Shown here piece after piece: positions 54,033 to 63,024 of a stretch of DNA of 64,000 nt. Location: positions 310,001 to 374,000 of the forward strand of contig NZ_WJII01000002.1 in NCBI RefSeq assembly GCF_009649635.1, written 5' to 3'. The stretch comes from Microbacterium sp. SYP-A9085. GTDB taxonomy: Bacteria > Actinomycetota > Actinomycetes > Actinomycetales > Microbacteriaceae. Within the stretch, counting starts at the first letter, position 1. Each line of letters starts with the position of its first letter. The position numbers and the translations under genes are program-made. The notes below the pieces were generated by a model, which saw only the letters and a program-made list of their open reading frames with translations, was not told the DNA's origin and did no database searches.

Positions 54033-55720
54033 GCCGCCGTCTCCGCGTCGCCGGCGAGCTGCCGCCAGGCCTCACGACGCACCTGCTGGGCGTCCGGATC
54101 CGCGACGGGAGCCGCCGCCAGCAGCCGTCGCGTGTACGGCTGGACCGGGTGCGCGAGCAGCTGCCGCGCGGGGCCCGCCTCCACTATCCGGCCGGCCTGC
54201 ATCACGGCGACGTCGTGGGCGACCTCGCGCACGACGGCGAGGTCGTGGCTGATGAAAAGGGACGCGAACCCCAACTCGCGCTGCAGGTCGACGAACAACC
54301 GCAGCACCTGCGCCTGCACCGACACATCCAGCGCGCTGGTGGGCTCGTCGGCGATCAGCAGCACCGGATGCAGCGCTATCGCGCGCGCAATGGCGACACG
54401 CTGCCGCTGCCCGCCGGACAGCTCGTGCGGATACCGCTGTGCGAAAGCGGACGGCAGGGCCACCGCATCCAGCAGCTCGGCGACCCGCGCACGCCGCTGC
54501 TGCGGGCCGAGGTCGCTGTGCAGCCGCAGCGGCTCCGCGATGGCCCGGCCGACCGTGCCGCGCGGATTGAGGGATGACGCCGGGTCCTGGAAGACGTAGC
54601 CGATGCCGCGGCGCACCCGCCGCAGTTCGCGCCGCGACGCCGTGGCCAGGTCGACGCCGCCGACCACTACGGATCCGGTCGCCACGTCCACGAGGCCGGC
54701 GAGCGCCCGGCCGAGCGTGGACTTGCCGGACCCGGACTCGCCGACGAGCCCGAACGTGCGACCCGGGTCGATCCGGAATGTCGCGTCCGCGACGGCGCGC
54801 ACGGGACGCCGCGCCCAGCCGCCGCGCCCGTACACTATCGACGCGTCCCGCACCGCGACGACCGGCTCCGGCGCGGCATCCGCGGCGCGGCGGGCGTCCG
54901 CGGCGTCCGGCGCGTCGAGCCGGGGCACGGCGGCCAGCAGCTCACGGGTGTAGGCGGCCTGCGGGCGCGCGAAGAGGGTGCGTGCGTCGGCGCGCTCCAC
55001 GACAGCGCCCTGCCGCATCACCACGACGTCGTCGGCGAGGTCGGCGACGACGCCCATGTCGTGGGTGATCAGCAGCACCGCCATCTGCCGCTCGTTCCCC
55101 AGCCGGCGGATGAGCTCGAGGATGCCGGCCTGAACCGTGACATCCAGTGCCGTGGTGGGCTCGTCGGCGATCAGCACGGCCGGGTCCCCGGAGATCGCCA
55201 TCGCTATCATCGCCCGCTGCAACTGGCCGCCGCTGAGCTCGTGCGGGTGCGATGCGGCCACCCGGTCGACATCCCGGATCCCCGCCGTGCGCAGCAGCTC
55301 CCGCACGCGCCGGCGCAGCTGCGCACGGGAGCGGCGCCCGCCGTGCGCGGTGAGCGCCTCAGCGAGCTGCCATTCGATCGTGTACACGGGGTCGAACGCG
55401 CTCATCGGCTCCTGGAAGATGGTGCCGACCACGCCGCCGCGCACCTCGCGCAGCCGCCCCGCGGGGGCGCCCACGAGCTCCTGCCCGCGCAGCCGGATGC
55501 TGCCGGTCACCCGTGCCGTCGGCGGCAGCAGGCCCAGGACCGACATGGCCGTGACGGACTTGCCCGACCCCGATTCGCCGACAAGCGCGAGGACCCGGCC
55601 CGGATACAGGTCGAAGCCCACACCGTCCACGACGGTGCGGGCTGCGCCTGCGGTGCTGTCGGCGAAGGCGATCTGGACCGCCTTCGCCGACAGCACCGGT
55701 TCGACCGGGCCGATGGTCAC
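54029..55720 (-). CDS. Fused double ATPase of the peptide ABC transporter (DppD-DppF)
   Basis: 563 residues from GTG 55720, overlapping the binding-protein stop (GTGA). Two complete ATPase domains: first (about 10-260) GESGSGKSVT, HELSGGQLQRAMIA, VLIADEPTTALD; second (about 290-545) GESGSGKSTL, HELSGGQRQRVAIA, LLIADEPTSALD. It drives the importer formed by the two permeases. Fusion of the two ATPases in one chain is common in actinobacteria. Confidence 0.93.
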   Translation of the reverse strand: MTIGPVEPVLSAKAVQIAFADSTAGAARTVVDGVGFDLYPGRVLALVGESGSGKSVTAMSVLGLLPPTARVTGSIRLRGQELVGAPAGRLREVRGGVVGTIFQEPMSAFDPVYTIEWQLAEALTAHGGRRSRAQLRRRVRELLRTAGIRDVDRVAASHPHELSGGQLQRAMIAMAISGDPAVLIADEPTTALDVTVQAGILELIRRLGNERQMAVLLITHDMGVVADLADDVVVMRQGAVVERADARTLFARPQAAYTRELLAAVPRLDAPDAADARRAADAAPEPVVAVRDASIVYGRGGWARRPVRAVADATFRIDPGRTFGLVGESGSGKSTLGRALAGLVDVATGSVVVGGVDLATASRRELRRVRRGIGYVFQDPASSLNPRGTVGRAIAEPLRLHSDLGPQQRRARVAELLDAVALPSAFAQRYPHELSGGQRQRVAIARAIALHPVLLIADEPTSALDVSVQAQVLRLFVDLQRELGFASLFISHDLAVVREVAHDVAVMQAGRIVEAGPARQLLAHPVQPYTRRLLAAAPVADPDAQQVRREAWRQLAGDAETAA

Positions 55721-57375
55721 TGCTTCAGTGTGACAGTGAGGTAGTTCGGGTAGGCGGGGAAGGAGGCGACGAAGAAGTCGTCGACGGATCCGCCGCGCAG
55801 GAACGACTGCTTGGCGTATGTGAGCGGGACGATCGGCGCGTCCTGCATGATTCGCTTGTCGGCCTGCGCCCACAGCTGCTGCGCCGCGGCGGGGTCGACC
55901 GCGGCGGTGGCCTGATCGATCAGCGCGTCGACGTCGGGGTTCGCGTAGCGGGAGAGGTTGTACCCGCCGCCGCCGACCTGGCTGGAGTCGAACAGCGGCT
56001 GGATGTTGCCGTTCGCGCTCGGGAAGTCGGGCTGCCAGCTGCTGAGGATCAGGTCGTAGCCCGGGTTGTCGCCGGTGGCCTCGGTGTACATGTTCGTCAG
56101 GTCCATCGGGGTGATCGTGACCTTGATGCCCGCCCGCTCCAGCCCCTGCGCGATGGCCTGCGCCTGCGCCTGGCTGGACGTGTCGTTCGCGGCCCACAGG
56201 GTCAGCGACAGGTCCGTGGCGTGCCCCGCGGCGGCCAGCAGCCGCTTGGCCTTGGCGACGTCGCCGTCGTCACCGGCCGGGTACAGGTCGTACTCGACGC
56301 GGCCCGGGATGCCGGGGGTGATCAGCGTGGTCGCGCGGATAGCGGCCTGGCTGCCACCCTGCGCGATGATGAACGCCTTCGGGTCGATCGTGTACTCGAT
56401 GGCCTGGCGCACCGCGACATCCTTCAGCGCGCCGCGCTGCGTGTTCATCGCGAGGTAGGTGATGGGGCCGGCCTCGCTGGTGGCGAGGCGCTTCTTGGCA
56501 TCCGGGTTCTTGTTGACGAGGTTCAGCTCGGCCGCGCCCAGGTACGTCGCCAGGAACGACGTCTTCGCGCTGCCCGCGTCGCTGATCAGCGACTGCGTGC
56601 TCGTTGCGACATCCTGGCTCTCCTTGAAGATGATCCTGTCGGGGCCGGCGGTGCGCACCGGGTCGGTGCTCTTGTCCCAGTGCGTGTTGCGCACGAGCTC
56701 GAGCGCCGTGCCCTGCTTGTTGGACGCCACCTTGTACGGGCCGGTCGCGACCGGGTTCTCACCGTAGGTCTGCGGGTTGTCCTTCGCCTTCGGAACGGGA
56801 GCGAACGCCGGCATCGACGCTATCCACGGCCAGTCGCCATACGGCGCGTTCAGGTGGAAGACGATCGTCTTGGCATCGGGGGTGGAGATCGAGGCGAGGT
56901 CGCCGCCGGTGTACGGGCCCTGGTACTTCTCGCCGCCCACCAGCAGCGACTTGTGGTAGCCGAGGCCACCGGACAGCTCCGGGGCGAAGGACCGCTCCAC
57001 GCCGTACTTGATGTCCTGCGCGGTGATCGGCGTGCCGTCGGCGAACTTCAGGCCGTCCTTGAGCGTGTACGTCCACGTCTTGCCGCCGTCCGTGGCGGTG
57101 CCGGTGTCGGTGGCCAGGTCCGGCACCACCTTCGCGGCACGGCCGGGCTGGATGTCCCACGTCGTCAGCCGGCGCTCGAGGAGGCCGAGCGTCGTGATGG
57201 CGAGATTCTGGCTCTTCGCCGGGTCGAGGTTTATCTGGGTCGCCGACGTGAGGATCGTCAGCGTGCCACCGGTGTCGTCCGTCTTGGCGGGGCCGCCGCC
57301 TCCGCCTGCGCAGGCGGTCAGCGCGAGTGTCGCTGCGGCTGCCACGGCGATCGCCGCGGTGACATGTCTTCTCAT
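55717..57375 (-). CDS. Extracellular solute-binding lipoprotein, family 5 (DppA/OppA-like)
   Basis: 552 residues from ATG 57375, with GAGGATC close upstream. Lipobox LTAC gives Cys22 as lipid anchor. SBP5 features are LERRLTTWDI, WTYTLKDGLKFADGTPITAQDIKYGVERSF and PSANGNIQPLFDSSQVGGGGYN near the C-terminus. It captures peptides or a similar substrate for the permeases downstream. First gene of the operon; ligand not deducible. Confidence 0.92.
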   Translation of the reverse strand: MRRHVTAAIAVAAAATLALTACAGGGGGPAKTDDTGGTLTILTSATQINLDPAKSQNLAITTLGLLERRLTTWDIQPGRAAKVVPDLATDTGTATDGGKTWTYTLKDGLKFADGTPITAQDIKYGVERSFAPELSGGLGYHKSLLVGGEKYQGPYTGGDLASISTPDAKTIVFHLNAPYGDWPWIASMPAFAPVPKAKDNPQTYGENPVATGPYKVASNKQGTALELVRNTHWDKSTDPVRTAGPDRIIFKESQDVATSTQSLISDAGSAKTSFLATYLGAAELNLVNKNPDAKKRLATSEAGPITYLAMNTQRGALKDVAVRQAIEYTIDPKAFIIAQGGSQAAIRATTLITPGIPGRVEYDLYPAGDDGDVAKAKRLLAAAGHATDLSLTLWAANDTSSQAQAQAIAQGLERAGIKVTITPMDLTNMYTEATGDNPGYDLILSSWQPDFPSANGNIQPLFDSSQVGGGGYNLSRYANPDVDALIDQATAAVDPAAAQQLWAQADKRIMQDAPIVPLTYAKQSFLRGGSVDDFFVASFPAYPNYLTVTLKQ

Positions 57376-57459
57376 ATGATCCTCGTTTCGTCGGTATCTA
57401 CCAGCGTGTCACCGGCCCGACGTATTCCCGGCGTCGCCGAAACGTGACGTCACCGCGGG

Positions 57460-58575
57460 TCAGCCGCCGAACCCGGAGACGATCACGTCGATGAGCTCCT
57501 CGCGCTCCTCGACCGGCAGGAACGTGCCGGCGGCCGCGTTCAGCTGGAACGCCTCGATGTCGCCGAGATCGTAGTCGAACGCGTCGGCCAGCAGCGCGAG
57601 CTCGCGGGTCAGCGACGTGCGGCTCATCGTGCGGTTGTCGACGTTGACGGTCACCGCGAACCCGAGCTGGTAGAGCAGGTCGAACGGGTGGTCGGAGAGC
57701 TCCGTGCCCCACGCCGCGATGGCTCCGGTCTGCAGGTTCGAGGACGGCGAGAGCTCGAGCGGGATCTCCCGGTCGCGGACCCAGCGCGCCACGTCGCCGA
57801 AGCGCACCTGCACCTCGTCGCCGTCGTGGCCGATGATCTCCAGGTCCTGCGCGATCCGCACGCCGTGCCCGAGTCGCAGCGCCCGCCCGTCGATCAGGGC
57901 CGAGCGGATGGAGTCCACTCCGGCGGCCTCCCCCGCGTGCACGGTGGCGGGGAAGAACGCCGACGCCAGGTAGTCGAAAGCGTCGCGCAAGCGCGACGGC
58001 GGGAACCCGTCCTCGGGGCCGGCGATGTCGAACCCGACCGCGCCCCGGTCGCGCCAGGACACCGCGAGCTTCGCGACCTCGAGGGCCCGGTCGGTGTGCC
58101 GCATCGCCGAGATCAGCTGCCCGACCCGGATGTCGTGCCCGGCGGCCGCGGCCGCATCCTCGCCCTGCTCGATGCCGGCCTGCACGGCGGCCACGGCCTC
58201 GTCCGGGCTGAGCCCGCCGGCCCCGTGCTGCTCGGGCGCCCAGCGCACCTCGCCGTACACGACGCCGTCGGCGACGAGGTCCTCCACGAACTCGCGGGCC
58301 ACCCGGGTGAGAGACTCGCGGGTCTGCATGACCGCTATCGTCAGGTCGAACGTCTTCAGGTACTCCACGAGCGAGCCCGAGTCGGCCTGCCGGGCGAACC
58401 AGTCGCCGAGCGCGGACGCGTCGTGTGCGGGGACCGGGATGCCGGCGGCATCCGCGAGCTCGATGATCGTCGCGGGCCGCAGCCCGCCGTCCAGGTGATC
58501 GTGCAGCGACACCTTGGGCAGGCTGCGCAGCGAGACGCCGCCGATGCGGGCGTCGTCGTTCTGGTCGATGGGCAT
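57460..58575 (-). CDS. add: Adenosine deaminase
   Basis: 371 residues from ATG 58575, with AAGGAG about 7 bases upstream. Zinc-dependent deamination of (deoxy)adenosine to (deoxy)inosine. Metal ligands and catalytic residues: SLHDHLDGGLRP, VHAGEAAG, LGHGVRI, and VNVDNRTMS; substrate loop SPSSNLQTGAI. Part of a nucleoside-salvage operon with deoA, cdd and a nucleoside importer; its product would feed PunA. Confidence 0.95.
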   Translation of the reverse strand: MPIDQNDDARIGGVSLRSLPKVSLHDHLDGGLRPATIIELADAAGIPVPAHDASALGDWFARQADSGSLVEYLKTFDLTIAVMQTRESLTRVAREFVEDLVADGVVYGEVRWAPEQHGAGGLSPDEAVAAVQAGIEQGEDAAAAAGHDIRVGQLISAMRHTDRALEVAKLAVSWRDRGAVGFDIAGPEDGFPPSRLRDAFDYLASAFFPATVHAGEAAGVDSIRSALIDGRALRLGHGVRIAQDLEIIGHDGDEVQVRFGDVARWVRDREIPLELSPSSNLQTGAIAAWGTELSDHPFDLLYQLGFAVTVNVDNRTMSRTSLTRELALLADAFDYDLGDIEAFQLNAAAGTFLPVEEREELIDVIVSGFGG

Positions 58576-58616
58576 GATGGTGCTCCTTGCAGGGTGGGAT
58601 GCCGTCGTGCGGCTCG

Positions 58617-59903
58617 TTACGCGGTGATGCGCTCGATCACGATGCCGCGGCTGGCGGCGGCCGTGTCGCCGATCGCCCAGCCGCCCTCGAGCGCGGCCAG
58701 GGCGCGGGGGATGCGGGATGCGTCGTCGGCGGCGAGCGTGAAAACGGGCTGCCCGGCGGTGACGGCGTCGCCGGGTTTGACGTGCAGGTCGATGCCGGCC
58801 GCGTGCACGACCGGGTCCCGCGGGCGGGCGCGGCCGGCGCCCAGGCGCCACGCGGCGACGCCGAAGTCCCAGGCGTCGATCCTGGTGACGATGCCGGCCG
58901 TCGCGGCGGTGACGGTGTGCGTCTCGCGCGGGGTGGGCAGCGGCGCGTCGGGGTCGCCGTCCTGGGCGCGGATCATCGCCCGCCACACGTCCATGGCGCG
59001 GCCGTCGCGCAGCGCCGTCTCGACGTCAGCGTCCGGCTGCCCGGCCAGGGCGAGCATCTCGCGCGCCAGCGTCGCGGTCAGCTCCACGACATCCGCGGGG
59101 CCTCCCCCGGCGAGCACCTCGACGGACTCGCGGACCTCGTTCGCGTTGCCGATCGCCAGGCCCAGCGGCGTGTCCATGTCGGTGATCAGCGCCGTGGTGG
59201 CCACCCCGGAGTCGGCGCCGAGCGCGACCATGGTCCGCGCGAGCTCGCGGGCCTTCTCGAGGTCGTGCATGAAAGCGCCCGAGCCCACCTTCACGTCGAG
59301 CACCAGCGACTCGGTGCCCTCGGCGATCTTCTTCGACATGATGCTGGAGGCGATCAGCGGCACCGCCTCAACGGTGCCGGTGACATCCCGCAGCGCGTAC
59401 AGCCGCTTGTCGGCGGGGGCCAGGCCCGACCCGGCCGCGCAGATCACGGCGCCGATGCCGCGCAGCTGCGCGAGCATCTCGTCGTTGGAGAGCGCGGCGC
59501 GCCAGCCCGGGATCGACTCGAGCTTGTCGAGCGTCCCGCCGGTGTGCCCCAGGCCCCGGCCGGACAGCTGCGGGACGGCGACGCCGAACGCCGCCACCAG
59601 TGGCGCCAGCGGCAGCGTGATCTTGTCACCGACGCCGCCGGTGGAGTGCTTGTCGACGGTGCGCTTGCCGAGCCCGGCGAAGCTCATCCGCTCCCCCGAC
59701 GCGATCATGGCGTCGGTCAGCACCCGGACCTCGTCCCGGTCCATCCCGTTCAGCAGCACCGCCATCGCGAACGCCGCCATCTGCGCGTCGGTGACGTACT
59801 CGCGCGTGTACGCATCCACCATCCAGCGCAGCGCGTCCGGGTCGACCCCGGTCCGGTCGCGCTGGGCGCGGATCACGTCGACGGCGTCGTACGGCTCCGT
59901 CAT
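58617..59903 (-). CDS. deoA: Thymidine phosphorylase (pyrimidine nucleoside phosphorylase)
   Basis: 428 residues from ATG 59903. Splits thymidine (and uridine in some homologues) with phosphate. KHSTGGVGDKITLPLAPLVAAFG is the phosphate-binding signature, SGRGLGHTGGTLDKLESIPG the family motif, and SIMSKKIAEGTESLVLDVKVGSGAFM the base site. The C-terminal alpha/beta domain has the biotinyl-like fold typical of the family. Lies between cdd and add. Confidence 0.95.
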   Translation of the reverse strand: MTEPYDAVDVIRAQRDRTGVDPDALRWMVDAYTREYVTDAQMAAFAMAVLLNGMDRDEVRVLTDAMIASGERMSFAGLGKRTVDKHSTGGVGDKITLPLAPLVAAFGVAVPQLSGRGLGHTGGTLDKLESIPGWRAALSNDEMLAQLRGIGAVICAAGSGLAPADKRLYALRDVTGTVEAVPLIASSIMSKKIAEGTESLVLDVKVGSGAFMHDLEKARELARTMVALGADSGVATTALITDMDTPLGLAIGNANEVRESVEVLAGGGPADVVELTATLAREMLALAGQPDADVETALRDGRAMDVWRAMIRAQDGDPDAPLPTPRETHTVTAATAGIVTRIDAWDFGVAAWRLGAGRARPRDPVVHAAGIDLHVKPGDAVTAGQPVFTLAADDASRIPRALAALEGGWAIGDTAAASRGIVIERITA

Positions 59904-59952
59904 CGCGCGACCGGTCCCCGAGCGAGGGGCGCGGCCGCCCGGCGACGGGCGG

Positions 59953-60351
59953 TCACCGCACCGTCTCCAGGTCGCGCGGCCCGAACGCGTCCGGCAGCAC
60001 CTCGTCGATGGTGCGGATGCCGGACACCGTGTCCAGCAGCATCCCGGGCAGCGCGTGCTCGTGCAGCAGCTGCCGGCACCGGCCGCACGGCATGATCGTC
60101 TCGCCCTGCCCGTTCACGCAGACGAAGGCGACCAGCCGCCCGCCGCCGGACATGTGCAGGTCCGAGACCAGGCCGCACTCCGCGCACAGCGTCACGCCGT
60201 AGGACGCGTTCTCGACGTTGCACCCCTGGATGATGCGGCCGTCGCTGACCAGTGCCGCCGCGCCCACGCGATACCGCGAGTACGGCACGTAGGCGCGCTC
60301 GGACGCCTCCCGCGCCGCCGCGTGCAGCGCATCCCAGTCGATGTCGGTCAC
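59953..60351 (-). CDS. cdd: Cytidine deaminase
   Basis: 132 residues from GTG 60351, with GGAGGAAG 5 bases ahead. Tetrameric type. Zinc and catalytic residues: CNVENASYGVTLCAE (Cys and Glu) and PCGRCRQLL (two Cys). YVPYSRYRVGAA forms the substrate site. Provides uridine/deoxyuridine to the phosphorylase encoded next. Separated from the permease gene upstream by 22 bp. Confidence 0.95.
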   Translation of the reverse strand: MTDIDWDALHAAAREASERAYVPYSRYRVGAAALVSDGRIIQGCNVENASYGVTLCAECGLVSDLHMSGGGRLVAFVCVNGQGETIMPCGRCRQLLHEHALPGMLLDTVSGIRTIDEVLPDAFGPRDLETVR

Positions 60352-60373
60352 GTTGTCTTCCTCCGATGCCCGG

Positions 60374-61651
60374 CTAGCCCTTGATGTACGGTTTGCCGTC
60401 TGCCGCGGGCGCCTTTATCTGCCCGGCGAAGCCGGCGACCGCGAGGATCGTCACGACGTACGGCAGCATCAGCATGAACTCGCTGGGGATCGGGGTCTTC
60501 AGCACCGTGAGCAGGTTCTGCAGGTTCGTCGCGAAGCCGAACAGCAGCGCCGCCAGCGTCGCCCGGACCGGGTCCCAGCCGCCGAAGATCACGGCGGCCA
60601 GGGCGATGAAGCCGAGTCCGGCGGTCATGTCCTTCGTGAACTGCGGGACCGACACGAGCGTGAAGTAGGCCCCGCCGATGCCGGCGATGGCCCCGGCCAG
60701 CAGCACGTTCCAGAACCGGGTGGGGTTCACCCTGATGCCGACGGTGTCCGCGGCCTGCGGGTGCTCCCCCACGGCGCGCAGCCGCAGGCCCCAACGGGTG
60801 CGGTACATGCCCCAGGCGACCACGCCGACCACGATGTACATGAGGTACACGATGAACGTCTGGTCGAACAGGACCGGACCGATCACCGGGATGTCGCCCA
60901 GCAGCGGGATCTTCCAGTTCGGGAACGTGACGGCGTTGTTCAGCGTCGCCTCGTTCGGGGACAGCATCGCGCCGTAGAGGAAGCCGGTGAGCCCGGAGAC
61001 CAGCACGTTCAGCACGACGCCGACGATGATCTGGTCGACGAGGTACCGGATGGCGAACGCGGCGAGCACGAAGGCGACGAGGACCCCGCCGATCATCGCG
61101 CCGATGAGTCCGACGAACGGGTTGCGCGTGATGCTCGACAGCAGCACGGCCGAGAACGCGCCCAGCAGCAGCTGGCCCTCGATCGCGATGTTGACCACGC
61201 CGCCGCGTTCGCCGATGACGCCGGCCAGCGCGCCGTACACGAGCGGCACCGACAGCGAGAGCGCCCCGGCGAGCGTTCCGGCGACGGGGACGACGCCGCC
61301 GTCCTGCGCGGCCCATGCCAGGAATGCGAACATGCTCAGCACGGCATACAGGATCGGCAGCCACAGTCCGGAGCGGCGGTAGCCGACGGCATCCCACCAC
61401 GCCCACGCGGTCAGCACCGCGACGAGGATCCAGGTGATCCACACCGTGGGGGCGGAGGGCACGTGGATGTCGGGGATCGACCAGGCTATGCCGTCGCTGA
61501 CCCGGAACACGCTGTCGCCGGTGACCGGGGACAGCAGGAACAGCAGTCCCAGCACGACGGACACTATCGTCAGCGTGATCGCCACTTTGAGGTGGCGGGT
61601 GCGCACGACGGTGGGGGTGAACACGGCCTCGTCCGCGGTCATCGTCGTCAT
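60374..61651 (-). CDS. Nucleoside-type ABC importer permease (second subunit)
   Basis: 425 residues from ATG 61651, ATGA overlap with the other permease. About ten hydrophobic segments of the BPD_transp_2 family; VYGALAGVIGERGGVVNIAIEGQLLLGAF and GLRLRAVGEHPQAADTVGIRV are the characteristic motifs of the BmpA/YufQ-type nucleoside importers. Paired with the permease at 61648 and the ATPase at 63021. Confidence 0.9.
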   Translation of the reverse strand: MTTMTADEAVFTPTVVRTRHLKVAITLTIVSVVLGLLFLLSPVTGDSVFRVSDGIAWSIPDIHVPSAPTVWITWILVAVLTAWAWWDAVGYRRSGLWLPILYAVLSMFAFLAWAAQDGGVVPVAGTLAGALSLSVPLVYGALAGVIGERGGVVNIAIEGQLLLGAFSAVLLSSITRNPFVGLIGAMIGGVLVAFVLAAFAIRYLVDQIIVGVVLNVLVSGLTGFLYGAMLSPNEATLNNAVTFPNWKIPLLGDIPVIGPVLFDQTFIVYLMYIVVGVVAWGMYRTRWGLRLRAVGEHPQAADTVGIRVNPTRFWNVLLAGAIAGIGGAYFTLVSVPQFTKDMTAGLGFIALAAVIFGGWDPVRATLAALLFGFATNLQNLLTVLKTPIPSEFMLMLPYVVTILAVAGFAGQIKAPAADGKPYIKG

Positions 61652-63024
61652 GAGGCCACCGCCTTGCTGTCCGCGGCGGCGCGGCGTCGCACCGCCTTCG
61701 CGCGTCCCCTGGCCGACCGGTCGGAGTCGTCCTTCGGGAGGAAGAAGATGGCGCGCACCAGCGGCGGCGCGGCGATGAACAGCACGATCATCGACTCCAC
61801 CACCAGCACGATGTCCACCGGGATGCTCTGCGCGGCCTGCATCGTGAACGACCCCGCCTTCAGCGCGCCGAACAGCAGGCCCGCCCAGAACGTTCCCCAT
61901 GCCCGGCTGCGTCCGAGCAGCGCGACGGTGATGGCGTCGAACCCGATCCCGGCGTCGATGCCGTCACCGAAGCCCGTGGGCACGGAGCCGAGGATCTGGT
62001 TCATGCCGGCCATGCCGGCAAGGCCTCCGGCCAGCAGCATCGCGTACACGTACATCCGCTGCACGCTGATTCCCGCGGCCCGTGCCGCGTGCGGGTTCTC
62101 GCCGACCGCGCGCAGCCGGAAGCCGAGCGTGGACCGCTCGATCAGCCACCAGACGATCAGCGTCGCGATGACCACGATCGGGAAGCCCCAGTTCAGCAGC
62201 GGGAACTGCTCTCCGAGCAGGGACGGGAACTGGGCGGACTCCGGGGTGGGCGCCGAGATCGGCTGGTTCGTGCCCGGCTTCTGCAGCAGATGCGGGGTGC
62301 GGATAAGCCAGCGGATGAGGTACAGCGCGACGAAGTTGAGCATGATCGTGAGGATCACCTCGTGCGCGCCGGTGCGGGCCTTCAGCAGGCCCGCGATGCC
62401 GCCCCAGATGGCGCCTCCCGCGATCCCGGCCAACAGGGTCAGCGGCATGTGGATCCACAGCGGCAGGTCCAGGCTGAACGTGGCCATGGCCGCCGCCGCG
62501 CAGGCGACCAGCATCTGGCCGCGGGCGCCGATGTTGAAAAGGCCCGCACGGAACGCGAGGGCGACGCCCAGGCCCGCCGCTATCAGCGGCGCCGCGAAGC
62601 CGAGCGTGTTCGTCAGCGGCCGGATGAACTTGACGAACGAGTTCGCCTCGGGGTTGACGATCGAACCCTGGAACAGCGCGTAGTAGCCGCCGGAGACCGC
62701 GTGCCAGACCGCGGCGAGCATGTCCTGCGGGCGAGCGAAGAAGTAGCCGGCGGTGGCCTGCACGGTCTCGTCGGTGGCGGCGATGAGGATGCCGCCCACG
62801 ATCATCGACGCGACGATGGCCAGGACCGTGGTCACCACCGAGCCGCGCAGGATCTCGCGCATCAGCTGGTTCGAGCGCGGCGGGGGCGGGATGTGGCCGC
62901 CGGCCTCGGCGGGCGGCCGCTCGGCGCGCGCGGACTGTCCGGTCAACGGACCGGATGCCGTGGGCAGCTGCTCGGGCGGGAGCCCGGTGGGCTCGGGGCC
63001 GGCGCCGGGAACACGGTCGCTCAT
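61648..63024 (-). CDS. Nucleoside-type ABC importer permease (first subunit)
   Basis: 458 residues from ATG 63024. A ~50-residue Pro-rich cytoplasmic head (LPTASGPLTG, HIPPPPRSNQ) precedes eight to ten membrane segments. APLIAAGLGVALAFRAGLFNIGARGQMLV and GFRLRAVGENPHAARAAGISV identify the YufP-type subunit. Ends in a basic tail (RGRAKAVRRRAAADSK). Overlaps both neighbours by ATGA. Confidence 0.9.
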   Translation of the reverse strand: MSDRVPGAGPEPTGLPPEQLPTASGPLTGQSARAERPPAEAGGHIPPPPRSNQLMREILRGSVVTTVLAIVASMIVGGILIAATDETVQATAGYFFARPQDMLAAVWHAVSGGYYALFQGSIVNPEANSFVKFIRPLTNTLGFAAPLIAAGLGVALAFRAGLFNIGARGQMLVACAAAAMATFSLDLPLWIHMPLTLLAGIAGGAIWGGIAGLLKARTGAHEVILTIMLNFVALYLIRWLIRTPHLLQKPGTNQPISAPTPESAQFPSLLGEQFPLLNWGFPIVVIATLIVWWLIERSTLGFRLRAVGENPHAARAAGISVQRMYVYAMLLAGGLAGMAGMNQILGSVPTGFGDGIDAGIGFDAITVALLGRSRAWGTFWAGLLFGALKAGSFTMQAAQSIPVDIVLVVESMIVLFIAAPPLVRAIFFLPKDDSDRSARGRAKAVRRRAAADSKAVAS